A stretch of 64,000 nt of DNA. Source: Actinomadura rubteroloni. Lineage in GTDB: Bacteria; Actinomycetota; Actinomycetes; Streptosporangiales; Streptosporangiaceae. The notes beneath the pieces are model-generated. The model was not told the origin of the DNA. It saw nothing but the letters and a program-made list of their open reading frames with translations, and searched no databases. Positions 51,701-59,174 of the stretch are shown here, one piece after another. The position numbers were made by a program, and so were the translations under genes. Where the stretch lies: the NCBI RefSeq assembly GCF_002911665.1, contig NZ_MTBP01000004.1, positions 478,246-542,245 of the forward strand, written 5' to 3'. Numbering within the stretch: the stretch's first letter is position 1; each line of letters begins with the position of its first letter.

Positions 51701-54192
51701 TCGATGGCGCCGCGCGCGTCGGCGGCGAAGCGGTCGAACGATTCGGCGAGCGACGGGTGCTGCGCGGTGCGCGGATCCACCACGTTGTCGCGGAGGTCGT
51801 CCAGCGCGCAGCGCACGGTGTGCCGTGCCGCGTGGGACGTGAGGCCGCAGTGCGCGCCGATCACTCCGCAGGTGTCCTTGAGCTCCGACCAGAACGGGCC
51901 GAGCTCGTCGTGGAGCCCGTCGACCGCCAGCAGGGCGAGCCGGTGGGACGGGTCGAGGGTCCGATGGGTCGCCGGAGGAGTCCGCAGCATGCGCAACGGC
52001 ACCGGAGGCACCGTCGCGAACGCCGCCGGCGTCTCGCCCGCGCCCGAGACCAGCCAGGCCGAGACGTCCTGCCGGGACGGCCCTCCGGGCAGGACGGCGT
52101 TCCAGCCGACCAGCACGACCGGGTCGCGCCCGGCCGGCCTCGGGTCCGCCGCGAGGCCGGGGTGGTCGTCGGTGATCACGGCATGGGCGTTGGTGCCGCC
52201 GAAGCCGAAGGAGTTGACGGCCACGGTCCGGACACCGGTGTCCGGACGGGGCCAGGGCACCTGGCCGTCCGGGACGGTGACCCGGGGCGGCAGGTCCGGG
52301 CTGGGCGCGGTGACGGCGGGCCGCTGGGCGGGGATCGCCGAGCGCCGCAGCCCCTCCACGGCGTGGATCACCGACAGGACGCCCGACGGCCATCCGGTGT
52401 GCCCGATGAGCGACTTGTTCGACGTCATCACGAGGTCTTGGTCGTCCGGGAACACCGACGCCAGCGTGGCGAACTCGGTCTGGTCGCCGGCCCGCGTCCC
52501 GGTGCCGTGCGCGACGATCCACGAGACGTCCTCCGGTGACGGGCCCGCCCGGTAGGCGCGCCGGACGGCGAGCACCTGCCCCCGGCTGTTGGGCGCGTAG
52601 ATCGCCTTGCCCTTGCCGTCGCAGGAGGTGCCGAGGCCGGTGAGCACGCCGAGCACCGGATCCCCGTCCGCACGCGCCCGTTCCAGGGTCTTGAGGACGA
52701 CCACGGCGGCGCCGTCGGAGAACAGCGTCCCGTCGGCGGCGCTGTCGAAGGCGCGCACGGCGCCCGTGGGGCTGAACCCGCGAAGCGCGGCGAACAGGGC
52801 CATCGACCGCGGAGCGAGGGCGAGGGTGCCCCCGCAGACGGCGATGTCGCAGGCGCCCGAGCGCAGGCGGCGCATGCCGAGGTCGATGGCGTAGAGGGAC
52901 GAACTGCACGCGGTGTCGACGACCATGACGTCGGACGGCGTCGGCAGGACGGATTCGGCCGCCGCCGTGATCGCGGCGTGCGGGAGGCAGCGGACGGGGT
53001 CCGGGGCGGCGTGGCGCAGGTGCTCGCGTGCCGCCCGGACGACCTCCTCGGCGTCCGGCGTCCCGGCGAGGCCCCGGCGCAGGGCGGCGAGGACCACCGA
53101 GTCCTCCAGATGCTGGCTTCCGTCGGGCGACGCCCCGATGTAGAGCGCGGTCCTGTCGGCCGGACGGCTGACCACGCCGTCCCACGCCTCCGCGAACGCC
53201 CTGCGCAGCCACGTGGTGTTGTGGTCCTCGGCGCGTACGGATTCCGGCGCGTCGGTGGTGACGAAGCCCAGCTCCGGTGCGTAGATGCGGTCGGGGGAGT
53301 GGTAGCTCTCCCCGGACCACCGCCGGCCGGGCTCCCGGAAGACCGGATCGCCGCTGGTGAGCAGCTTCCAGAGGGCGTCGGTGCCGTCGGCGCCGGGTAC
53401 CACCGAGCCCGTGCCCACGATCGCGATCGCCTCGCCCGCGTTCACCGGCTCGATCTGTGCGGGCTCGGGCGCCGGCGGCGTCGGCAGGGGAGCGCCGATG
53501 CTGAGCCCGCCGTCGGCGAGCACGGTCTGACCGGTGATCCACCGTGCCCGTTCCGAGGCGAGGAACAGGACGAGGTCGGCGTACGCGCCCGGGTCGACGC
53601 GCGGTTCACCGGCCTCGGGGGACTCCCGCAGCGCCGGGCTCTCGACGCCGCAGGCGCAGTTGACCCGGATTCCGAGCGGGGCGAGCTCGACCGCGAGGTA
53701 GCGGGTCGCAGACTCCAGCGCCGCGTTGCCGATGCCCAGCGCCGCGTGCTCGCCGGGGACGAGACCGGAGCCGGTCGAGGACATCGTAACGACGGCGCCG
53801 CCGGGCCGCATGATCTCGGAGGCGAGGAGCGAGCAGTCGACGGCTCCCCGCACCGTGGTCTGCCAGGTCCGCGTCCAGTCGCGTCGCGTGGGTTCGCGCA
53901 CGGGTGCGAGCGCGCCCGGCGCGGCGTTGTTGACCAGGACGTCGAGGGTCCCCGCCGTGGCCCGGATGTGATCCATCATCCGGCGCAGGTCATCGGGCTC
54001 GGCGACGGAACCGTGGAGGACTTCCACGCCGCCCCCGGCCCCGGTCAGCTCGGCGGCCGTCGCCTCGGCCGACTCGCCGGAGTCGTTGATGTAGACGCGG
54101 GCTCCGCCGAGCGCGAAGCGGGTGCTGATCGTTTTGCCGATCCCGTGGCCGCCGCCGGTGACGAGCACGGTCCTGCCGTCGAACTCCGACAT
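48727..54192 (-). CDS. Iterative-type PKS: pseudo-ER, KS, KS-like, KR, DH
   Basis: A 1,821-residue protein, read leftward. Order: an SDR domain (1-~235, similar to FabL-type enoyl reductases, GGGHGIG at 13-19); a complete KS (~250-680: C429 in DTACSSS, H562 in HGTGT, K593 and H598 in NKSLIGHTG); a second shorter KS-like domain (~690-1000) whose cysteine position is Thr867 (DTGTCSSL); a KR (structural part ~1020-1210, catalytic part with GGSRGITA 1232-1239, Ser1402, Tyr1415, Asn1419); and a DH (~1518-1780, His1546 in DDHLVDGRPTVPGAF). There is no AT, ACP, thioesterase or intact ER; AT and ACP come from the gene just upstream. ATG 54192 follows GAGGTG; GTG 54201 overlaps the AT-ACP stop. The product is unknown. 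Confidence 0.85.
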   Translation of the reverse strand: MSEFDGRTVLVTGGGHGIGKTISTRFALGGARVYINDSGESAEATAAELTGAGGGVEVLHGSVAEPDDLRRMMDHIRATAGTLDVLVNNAAPGALAPVREPTRRDWTRTWQTTVRGAVDCSLLASEIMRPGGAVVTMSSTGSGLVPGEHAALGIGNAALESATRYLAVELAPLGIRVNCACGVESPALRESPEAGEPRVDPGAYADLVLFLASERARWITGQTVLADGGLSIGAPLPTPPAPEPAQIEPVNAGEAIAIVGTGSVVPGADGTDALWKLLTSGDPVFREPGRRWSGESYHSPDRIYAPELGFVTTDAPESVRAEDHNTTWLRRAFAEAWDGVVSRPADRTALYIGASPDGSQHLEDSVVLAALRRGLAGTPDAEEVVRAAREHLRHAAPDPVRCLPHAAITAAAESVLPTPSDVMVVDTACSSSLYAIDLGMRRLRSGACDIAVCGGTLALAPRSMALFAALRGFSPTGAVRAFDSAADGTLFSDGAAVVVLKTLERARADGDPVLGVLTGLGTSCDGKGKAIYAPNSRGQVLAVRRAYRAGPSPEDVSWIVAHGTGTRAGDQTEFATLASVFPDDQDLVMTSNKSLIGHTGWPSGVLSVIHAVEGLRRSAIPAQRPAVTAPSPDLPPRVTVPDGQVPWPRPDTGVRTVAVNSFGFGGTNAHAVITDDHPGLAADPRPAGRDPVVLVGWNAVLPGGPSRQDVSAWLVSGAGETPAAFATVPPVPLRMLRTPPATHRTLDPSHRLALLAVDGLHDELGPFWSELKDTCGVIGAHCGLTSHAARHTVRCALDDLRDNVVDPRTAQHPSLAESFDRFAADARGAIEPATEDAFPGGMPSLIPARVAAALDLHGLAMNCDTGTCSSLDALRAACDHLASGDLDLALVVCVNAHSDAAWADLVLPAFDGVDELGETAVCFALTRRSHALRNDLPVLATLGDTTVVDTDGARPKPLERRSYMAADSAFAVLAHVLRREDATVSWTDPFTGRTARLAVAASPDTAPPAPPESEVVHRYALAYRSVQAVAADEAVETFPDHCLVLTNGSVPPATLPPHTLVVSTADGPERPGVHTAAPGEGVIAGLVAAAGWRPRHLRIVADSDADVLGLHELAFLALKECFDELGHGSVATLLYNAVAHGLPVGRAGLFTGFGKTVACDLPDATVLCVLSDADTPEGGLRHWGEELGRHSTTGIVLRVGADRFEPLPTPAPEPPATPSPPLDDTSVIVAAGGSRGITAALLDDLAHAARPKIWILGRSDITGAPAFPPGTSRSDHLRARRRDDPSVSIAAANREYDRQVERQETLDALRALTDQCGADRVRYLTCDVLDRAAVQRSVDRILAEDQVIDLLLFAAGVNRSTETRRKSLEEFRLVRDVKVRGHAHLRDALGSRHPRTWINMGSVSAFTGQPGNSDYTSANDYLATAAVQADAEGFDHRTIAWPIWKETGLASGAVMREQLARQGYTAITTAEGVRQFRHVLAGAPRPPCVLLLGPLDAAIADRRFPGIIAAADGQPPTHPLLSDAPSGEGDVRCSLDVERHSYLDDHLVDGRPTVPGAFLVEMAVEAASAACPGRLPVRVLDGTFERFLKAHPRTGTVDFRISTEIERSDDSETHVAVTFHSDLRSPKGRLPSRRHARCTVVLADSAPDAPRHPIVVPPDAVPLPDPYHLPNGSIVLRGAFVTTTATAVHDGTAYGGFAPPDHVHRPPFTAFRTPALLLDALARISVLLDGTETSLPVHALKSFREITFHRTGSDRDIADRARAVLLSAVREGPHGRSCVAADDAGEVLLTIRGLEGHPKGVADPRERRGENGGPNPGPDRS

Positions 54193-54197
54193 GCCCC

Positions 54198-55511
54198 TCA
54201 CCTCGCGTCGCGGTCGAGTCGGCGTCGGACCTCTTCGGCCACGTGGGCCAGCGTGGGGAAGTCGGACACTTTGAGGTCGTTGGTGTTGGGCAGCCCGAAC
54301 CGTCCCGCCGCCCGCACGAGCAGTTCGGTCTGCTTGAGGGAGTCGACGCCGAGGTCAGCTTCGAGGTCGGAGTCGTCCTCCATGACCTCGACCGGGTAGC
54401 CGAGGACCTCGGCGTAGAGCGAGCGCAGGGCGTCGAGGACGTCCTCGGGCGGGGGGTCCCGTGGCTCGTCCGGCGCGGCGGCCCGCTCGTCCGTCGGCTC
54501 CGCCGGCGTCGGCCGCTGCGGCTCGGTCCGGTCTTCTCGCGGCTCGTCCCAGGTCCGGCAGTCGACCGAGGGCACGCTGCGGCGCACGACCTTGCTCATG
54601 ATCTCGCCGGCCCCGCATTCGACGAAGTCGCGGACGCCGTGCGCGTGGAGCGTCCGGACCGCGTCCAGGAAGTCCACGGTCACGAGTTCCTGGTCGACCA
54701 GCGTCGCGCGGACGTCGTCGGCGTCGGTCAGGTGCCGGTGGTGCAGCGTGGAGTAGAGGTTCCGGGACAGGGGCCGCTGCGGGACGTCGCGGATCAGTTC
54801 CCGGTGCCGGGCCACGACCGGCGCCATGCGCGGTCCATGGAACGGGAACGGCGCGGGGAGCGCGGCGGCGGGCACGGCCAGCGCACGCGCGATCTCCCCG
54901 ACACGCACCAGGGCGCCGGACGAGCCGGACACCACCGTCTGGTCCGGCGCGTTCCGGCACGCCACGGCGAGCGTCGGGTCGTCGGCGAGGTGGATCAGGG
55001 CCGAGGCCCGCGCGGCGTCGAGCCCGAGAGCGACCATGCCGCCGTCGCGGAAGGCGAGGTCCATGAGCGCCTCGTTCCGCGCCTGGAGGACCCGGGCGCC
55101 GTCGCTGATCGAGAAGGCTCCCGCGCAGGTGGCGGCGGCGATCTCGCCGAGACTGTGCCCGAGCAGCACGGCGTCGTCGGGGAGGTCGCGGCGGCGGGCC
55201 GCCCAGAGGCCGACCGAGGCGGCGAAGATGGCCGCCTGGAGCAGATCCGGCGCGTCGGCCGCGAGTTCCGCCGCCGACGCGTCCCCGTCCCCGCCGAGCA
55301 GCTTGTCGAGTCCGCCGTCGAGCGCGGCGGAGATCTCCTCCAGCACGGCGTCGGAGTCGGGCGAGGCGGTGCGGAGTTCATGCAGGATGCCCGGCCGGTA
55401 AGCGCCCTGACCAGGGAAGATGACGGCGGTTCCGCGCCGGATCGCCCGTCCGGGCGGGCCGTGCCCGTTCACCCGGGGGCCTGCGGTGGTCGACTCTGTT
55501 TCGCGTGGCAT
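54198..55511 (-). CDS. Acyltransferase-acyl carrier protein (AT-ACP) fusion for the PKS
   Basis: A 437-residue protein, read leftward, first gene of the PKS operon. The AT spans about residues 27-310: FPGQGAYRPG, then the catalytic GHSLGE (Ser120), with FPFHGPRM at the place of the extender-specificity motif, which fits neither the malonyl HAFH nor the methylmalonyl YASH signature exactly. An acidic linker follows. The ACP is at about 360-437 with phosphopantetheine Ser391 in LGVDSLKQTEL. ATG 55511 follows GGAAGGA and replaces longer in-frame starts in non-coding sequence. It should load extender units for the downstream PKS in trans. Confidence 0.88.
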   Translation of the reverse strand: MPRETESTTAGPRVNGHGPPGRAIRRGTAVIFPGQGAYRPGILHELRTASPDSDAVLEEISAALDGGLDKLLGGDGDASAAELAADAPDLLQAAIFAASVGLWAARRRDLPDDAVLLGHSLGEIAAATCAGAFSISDGARVLQARNEALMDLAFRDGGMVALGLDAARASALIHLADDPTLAVACRNAPDQTVVSGSSGALVRVGEIARALAVPAAALPAPFPFHGPRMAPVVARHRELIRDVPQRPLSRNLYSTLHHRHLTDADDVRATLVDQELVTVDFLDAVRTLHAHGVRDFVECGAGEIMSKVVRRSVPSVDCRTWDEPREDRTEPQRPTPAEPTDERAAAPDEPRDPPPEDVLDALRSLYAEVLGYPVEVMEDDSDLEADLGVDSLKQTELLVRAAGRFGLPNTNDLKVSDFPTLAHVAEEVRRRLDRDAR

Positions 55512-55871
55512 GCGCGTCCTTCCGGAATCGGGTGGATGACGGCTCCTTCTTCCCTGCCTACTCCGCGATCTGATTTCGATGCCAGGGCGTCGCGCGGTCC
55601 ACATGTCACGCCTTTTCTGATTGTCACGACATGCCGCCGCCGACGTGCGGACGAGCGCACTGCGGAACGGCGACGGACTTCGCGCGTCGGCCGGGCCACG
55701 ACCGAGAAGGCGTGACGTTCTCCGCATGCGTGACATGTCCGGGAGCGGAATCTCGTTGTTCTGCTCGGCCCTCGGCGAATTACTGGGATAGAGCCGTCCG
55801 TTCCGCGACCGGAAGTGCGGTCCGGGACGGCGAAAAGCACGTGAGCGTCAACGAGGGAAGGAGCCGGTGCC
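55512..55871. promoter_or_regulatory. Divergent promoter region of the PKS and flavin-oxidase operons
   Basis: 360 bases between divergent operons, richer in AT than the flanks. Three related motifs occur: CACATGTCA (55600-55608), TGTCACGACATG (55622-55633) and the palindrome GACATGTC (55732-55739). GCGTGAC also repeats at about 55710 and 55728. No coding frame is seen. I cannot place -35/-10 pairs with confidence. Confidence 0.55.
55732..55739. promoter_or_regulatory. GACATGTC palindrome, candidate operator
   Basis: A perfect 8-base palindrome upstream of the flavin-oxidase gene. Relatives occur at 55600, 55622 and, as GACATG half-sites, at 45692 and 45710. Confidence 0.4.
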
Positions 55872-57092
55872 ATGGCCTACACGGGCAGTTACCAGGCCCA
55901 AGTGTTCGCCGACGGAGGGAGTCCGTTCCCTTTCACACCGAAGGGGCTGGAAGAGGCGGCGCGGCGGGACCTGCCGCGCAGGTACTTCGACTACATCGCC
56001 GGCGGGGCGGGCCGCGAGCGGACCGTGGCGGCGAACGAGGCGGCGTTCGGCCGGTGGGGGATGACCTACCGGGTCCTGCGCGACGGAGCCGCCGCCGACG
56101 CGTCCACCACCGTGCTGGGCACGCCGATGAGCATGCCGGTGATGCTGGCCCCGGCGGGGGTGGCGGAGCTGGCGCACCCCGAGGCCGAGGTGGCGGCGGC
56201 GCGGGCGGCGGAGCGGGCCGGGGCCGTCCAGGTGCTGTCGGCGGTGACGTCGGCCTCGCTGGAGGAGGTCGCCCGCGCCGCTCCCCAGGGGCGCAGGTGG
56301 TTCCAGTTCGCGTGGCCCGACGACGAGAAGCTGGCCCGCTCGTTGATCGAGCGGGCCGAGGCCGCCGGATACGGCGCGCTGGTCGTGATGGGCGACTGCC
56401 ACGTGGCGGGGTGGCGGACCCGGGAACTGTCCTCGGGCTTCTTCCCCTTCCAGCACGCGCACGGGCTCGGCAACTACATCTCGGACCGGCGGTTCTGGGA
56501 GCTGGCGGGGTTCGGCTCCGCGCCCGAGGACCGCGACCGCCTCACCCCGGAGATGATCGAGGCGGCGGCCTCGACGTGGAACCGGGTCTTCACCCGGCCC
56601 GCGCTCCTGCCCGCGGACGTGGCCCTGCTGCGTTCGTGGACCCGCCTCCCGATCGTCGTCAAGGGGGTGTGCCGTCCCGACGAGGCGGCGCGCCTGTGCG
56701 CGGCGGGCGTCGACGCCCTCATCGTGTCGAACCACGGCGGCAGGCAGCTCGACGGCGGAGTGGCGGCGCTGGACTGCCTGCCGCCGGTGGCCACGGCGGT
56801 CGCCGGACGCGTCCCCGTCCTGTTCGACTCCGGCGTCCGCACCGGCACCGACGTGCTGATCGCGCTGGCGCTGGGAGCCGACGCCGTGATGATCGGACGC
56901 CCGTGGCTGTACGGCCTGGCCGTCGGGGGACAGGCGGGAGTCGAGCACGTCCTGCGCAGCCTGCGCGAAGAGTTCACCGGCGCCCTCGCGCTGACCGGCC
57001 ACCGGAGCTGCGCGTCGCTGTCGGCCGCCGACATCGTCGCCGTCGCTCCGCCCACCGATCCCGGAACCCCGGGGAAAGGAGCGACGTCATGA
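55872..57092 (+). CDS. FMN-dependent alpha-hydroxy-acid oxidase/dehydrogenase
   Basis: A 406-residue TIM-barrel flavoenzyme of the LldD/lactate oxidase family. The opening PRRYFDYIAGGAGRERT matches the family's N-terminus; MPVMLAPAG, SAVTSASLEEVA and FQFAWPDD are barrel strands; IVVKGVCRPDEA holds the FMN-contact Lys; and VSNHGGRQLDG holds the catalytic His and the following Arg. DSGVRTGTDVLIALALGADAVMIGRPWLYGL is the phosphate site. It oxidises a 2-hydroxy acid to a keto acid. ATG 55872 follows GGAAGGAG, and the stop overlaps the methyltransferase ATG. It may act on the PKS product; this is inferred from position. Confidence 0.9.
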   Translation: MAYTGSYQAQVFADGGSPFPFTPKGLEEAARRDLPRRYFDYIAGGAGRERTVAANEAAFGRWGMTYRVLRDGAAADASTTVLGTPMSMPVMLAPAGVAELAHPEAEVAAARAAERAGAVQVLSAVTSASLEEVARAAPQGRRWFQFAWPDDEKLARSLIERAEAAGYGALVVMGDCHVAGWRTRELSSGFFPFQHAHGLGNYISDRRFWELAGFGSAPEDRDRLTPEMIEAAASTWNRVFTRPALLPADVALLRSWTRLPIVVKGVCRPDEAARLCAAGVDALIVSNHGGRQLDGGVAALDCLPPVATAVAGRVPVLFDSGVRTGTDVLIALALGADAVMIGRPWLYGLAVGGQAGVEHVLRSLREEFTGALALTGHRSCASLSAADIVAVAPPTDPGTPGKGATS

Positions 57093-57898
57093 CGACCCGC
57101 CACTCCGAACGCTACGGCGACGACGTCTTCAGCCATGCTCATGCCGACGAGCGGGAGCGCCTGGAGGCGCTGTGCGCGGTGCTCGATCCGGTCTCCTTCG
57201 AGGCCCTGGACGCGCTGCCGCGACGATCCGTGCGCCGCTGCCTGGAACTGGCGGCGGGCACCGGCTCGGTCGCGCGCCGGCTGGCCGAACGCCACCCCGC
57301 GGCGCAGGTCACCGCGACCGACCTGGACCTGCGCTTCCTGGACGCCGCCGGCCACGCCAACCTGGAGTACGTCCGCCACGACGTGACGTCGGACGGGTTC
57401 CCCGACGCGTCCTTCGATCTGATCCATGCCCGCTATCTGCTGTCCCACCTCCCCGAACGCGGCCGGGTCCTGGCCGACATCGCCGGATGGCTGGCCCCCG
57501 GGGGCCAGGTGGTCCTCGAAGAGTCGGCCCTGTTCCCGCTGTGGGCGGCACGCGACGAGACCTACCGCAGGGTGTCCATGGGCGTGTTCACGGTGCTCGC
57601 GGAGCGGATCGGCACCGACTGCGAGTGGCCGCTCGACCTGCCCCGCGAGGCGGCCGAGTGCGGCCTGACCGACGTCAAGATGCGCATCACCTGCCCCACC
57701 ACGGCCCACGACACCCCGATGGGCCGGTTCTGGCGGCTGACGATCCGGCATCTGGGCCCGGCGATCACCGAGCTGCCCGGAATCGGCCCGGACGACGTTC
57801 CCGCCGTCATCGACCGGCTGTCGCGTCCGGGCCTCATCGAACCGGGGATGGCGACCGTCACCGTCACCGCGACCCGGCCGGCGTCCCCGGCACGCTGA
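57089..57898 (+). CDS. Class I SAM-dependent methyltransferase
   Basis: A 269-residue methyltransferase. The SAM motif I is LELAAGTGSVARRLAE, then VTATDLDLRFLD (acidic loop of motif Post I), DASFDLIHARYLLSHLPERGRVLADIAGWLAPGGQVVLEE (motifs II and III). The C-terminal ~100 residues probably define the acceptor. ATG 57089 overlaps the flavin-oxidase stop by 4 bases, and GGAAAGGAG lies upstream. The stop abuts the convergent GroES-like gene. It is likely a tailoring enzyme of the PKS island, but the target is not deducible. Confidence 0.88.
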   Translation: MTTRHSERYGDDVFSHAHADERERLEALCAVLDPVSFEALDALPRRSVRRCLELAAGTGSVARRLAERHPAAQVTATDLDLRFLDAAGHANLEYVRHDVTSDGFPDASFDLIHARYLLSHLPERGRVLADIAGWLAPGGQVVLEESALFPLWAARDETYRRVSMGVFTVLAERIGTDCEWPLDLPREAAECGLTDVKMRITCPTTAHDTPMGRFWRLTIRHLGPAITELPGIGPDDVPAVIDRLSRPGLIEPGMATVTVTATRPASPAR

Positions 57899-58219
57899 TC
57901 AGAGGTACAGGCCGGTGCCGTGCTCGGGACGCTCGTTGGCGACGGCGTGCAGGTCCCGCTCCCGCATGACCAGGTAGCTCTCGCCCTGGACGTCGACCTC
58001 GAACTGGTCGTCGGGGTGGTACAGGACGCGGTCGCCGACCTTCACCGTCCGCACGTGGTGGCCGACGCCGCACACCTCGCCCCACTGGAGCCGGTTGGAC
58101 TGCTCGACCGTCGCGGGGATCACGATGCCGCCGCTGCTGCGGCGCTCGCCCGCGTCCTTCTCGCTCCGGATCATGACGCGGTCGTGCAGCATCTGGATCT
58201 CGAACTTGGCGGCGGACAC
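57899..58219 (-). CDS. GroES-like co-chaperonin (cpn10 family)
   Basis: A 106-residue cpn10-fold protein, read leftward. LHDRVMIRSEKDAGERRSSGGIVIP carries the mobile-loop region, and WGEVCGVGHHVRTVKVGDRVLYHPDDQFEV the barrel; the C-terminus is GTGLYL. It is the divergent GroES-like form I recall from many actinobacteria, encoded away from groEL. A GTG at 58219 lies 7 bases after TAGAAT (58227-58232), predicting a leaderless mRNA, and the -10 overlaps the upstream epimerase stop. The stop codon directly adjoins that of the convergent methyltransferase gene. Cytoplasmic. Confidence 0.82.
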   Translation of the reverse strand: MSAAKFEIQMLHDRVMIRSEKDAGERRSSGGIVIPATVEQSNRLQWGEVCGVGHHVRTVKVGDRVLYHPDDQFEVDVQGESYLVMRERDLHAVANERPEHGTGLYL

Positions 58220-58226
58220 GCGGCAG

Positions 58227-58232
58227 ATTCTA
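58227..58232 (-). promoter_or_regulatory. -10 element TAGAAT overlapping the epimerase stop
   Basis: On the minus strand, TAGAAT ends 7 bases before GTG 58219, and its TAG is the stop codon of the upstream epimerase gene (58232-58230). Confidence 0.55.
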
Positions 58233-59165
58233 GCCCCGGCCCGCGACCACGGCGTTCCACGCGTCCGTGACGATCGAGGTCAGGCCGGACCGGCGCGGGC
58301 GCCAGCCGAGATCGCGGCGGATCAGCGAAGCGTCGCCCACCAGCCGGGACGGCTCGGGCCGCGCCGGACGGTGCTCCACCGGCACCGGCCGTCCCGTCAC
58401 GGCCGTCACCTCGGCGACCACAGCCGCCACGCTGACGGCCTCGTCCCCGCTCACGTTGTAGACGCGGTCCGCGCCCGGGACGGTCGCCGACAGCGCGGCG
58501 GCGTACGCGGCGGCGAGATCGTCCACGTGCACGTACGCGCGGACCGCCGACCCGTCCCCGTGCACCGCCAGCCGCTCCGCCCGGGACGCCGCGACCTCCA
58601 GCGCCGCCGGGACGAGCCGCGTCCGGTCCGGGTCGGGACGGCCGTCCACCGATCCCGCGACGTTGAACGTCCGCAGCACCGTCACGCCGATCGCCCCCGT
58701 CCGCGCGTGGAACCGCAGCAGGTGCTCGGCGGCGAGCTTGGACGCCCCGTACGGGCTGCGCGGATCGGGCACCCGGTCCTCGCCGACGGGCTCGGTGCCG
58801 CACGGCCCGTACACGGCGGCGGTGGACGCGAACACCACGCGCGGCGGGCGTCCCCCGCCGGGCAGCGCGGCCAGCAGGTTCGCGGTCCCGGTCGCGTTGA
58901 CGGCGAAGAACCCCAGCGGCTCCTCGAACGAATCGCGGACGCGGGTGGCGGCGGCGAGGTGGCACACCCCGTCGAACGACGACCCGGCGAGCGCCGCCGC
59001 GAGCCCCGGCGGGTCCAGCAGGTCCCCGGCGACCGGCGCCACGTCCGGCGGCACCTCCCGCCGGACGTCCCGGACGAGCCCGGACACCTCGTGCCCGTCC
59101 GCCGCGAGCCGCCGCGCCACCGCGTACCCGACGTGACCGCCCGCGCCCGTCACCAGGACCCGCAT
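58230..59165 (-). CDS. NAD-dependent epimerase/dehydratase (extended SDR)
   Basis: A 311-residue extended SDR, read leftward. MRVLVTGAGGHVGYAVARRLAA is the NAD-binding start, then SFDGVCHLAAATRV, VFASTAAVYGP, and the catalytic YGASK (PYGASKLAAEHLL). Substrate-side segments FHARTGAIGVTVLRTFNVAG and VRAYVHVDDLAAAY follow, and the fold and length match UDP-glucose 4-epimerase-like enzymes. ATG 59165 follows GAGGAG 6 bases away. It lies 9 bases downstream of the protease stop, so the two are probably co-transcribed. The sugar substrate is not identified. Confidence 0.88.
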   Translation of the reverse strand: MRVLVTGAGGHVGYAVARRLAADGHEVSGLVRDVRREVPPDVAPVAGDLLDPPGLAAALAGSSFDGVCHLAAATRVRDSFEEPLGFFAVNATGTANLLAALPGGGRPPRVVFASTAAVYGPCGTEPVGEDRVPDPRSPYGASKLAAEHLLRFHARTGAIGVTVLRTFNVAGSVDGRPDPDRTRLVPAALEVAASRAERLAVHGDGSAVRAYVHVDDLAAAYAAALSATVPGADRVYNVSGDEAVSVAAVVAEVTAVTGRPVPVEHRPARPEPSRLVGDASLIRRDLGWRPRRSGLTSIVTDAWNAVVAGRG

Positions 59166-59174
59166 GTCAACTCC

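Noticed and set aside
55872..57092. PfaD-type enoyl reductase of a PUFA pathway
   Set aside because: The flavin protein has alpha-hydroxy-acid oxidase motifs (VSNHGGRQLDG), and no tandem ACP array exists, so a PUFA synthase is unlikely.
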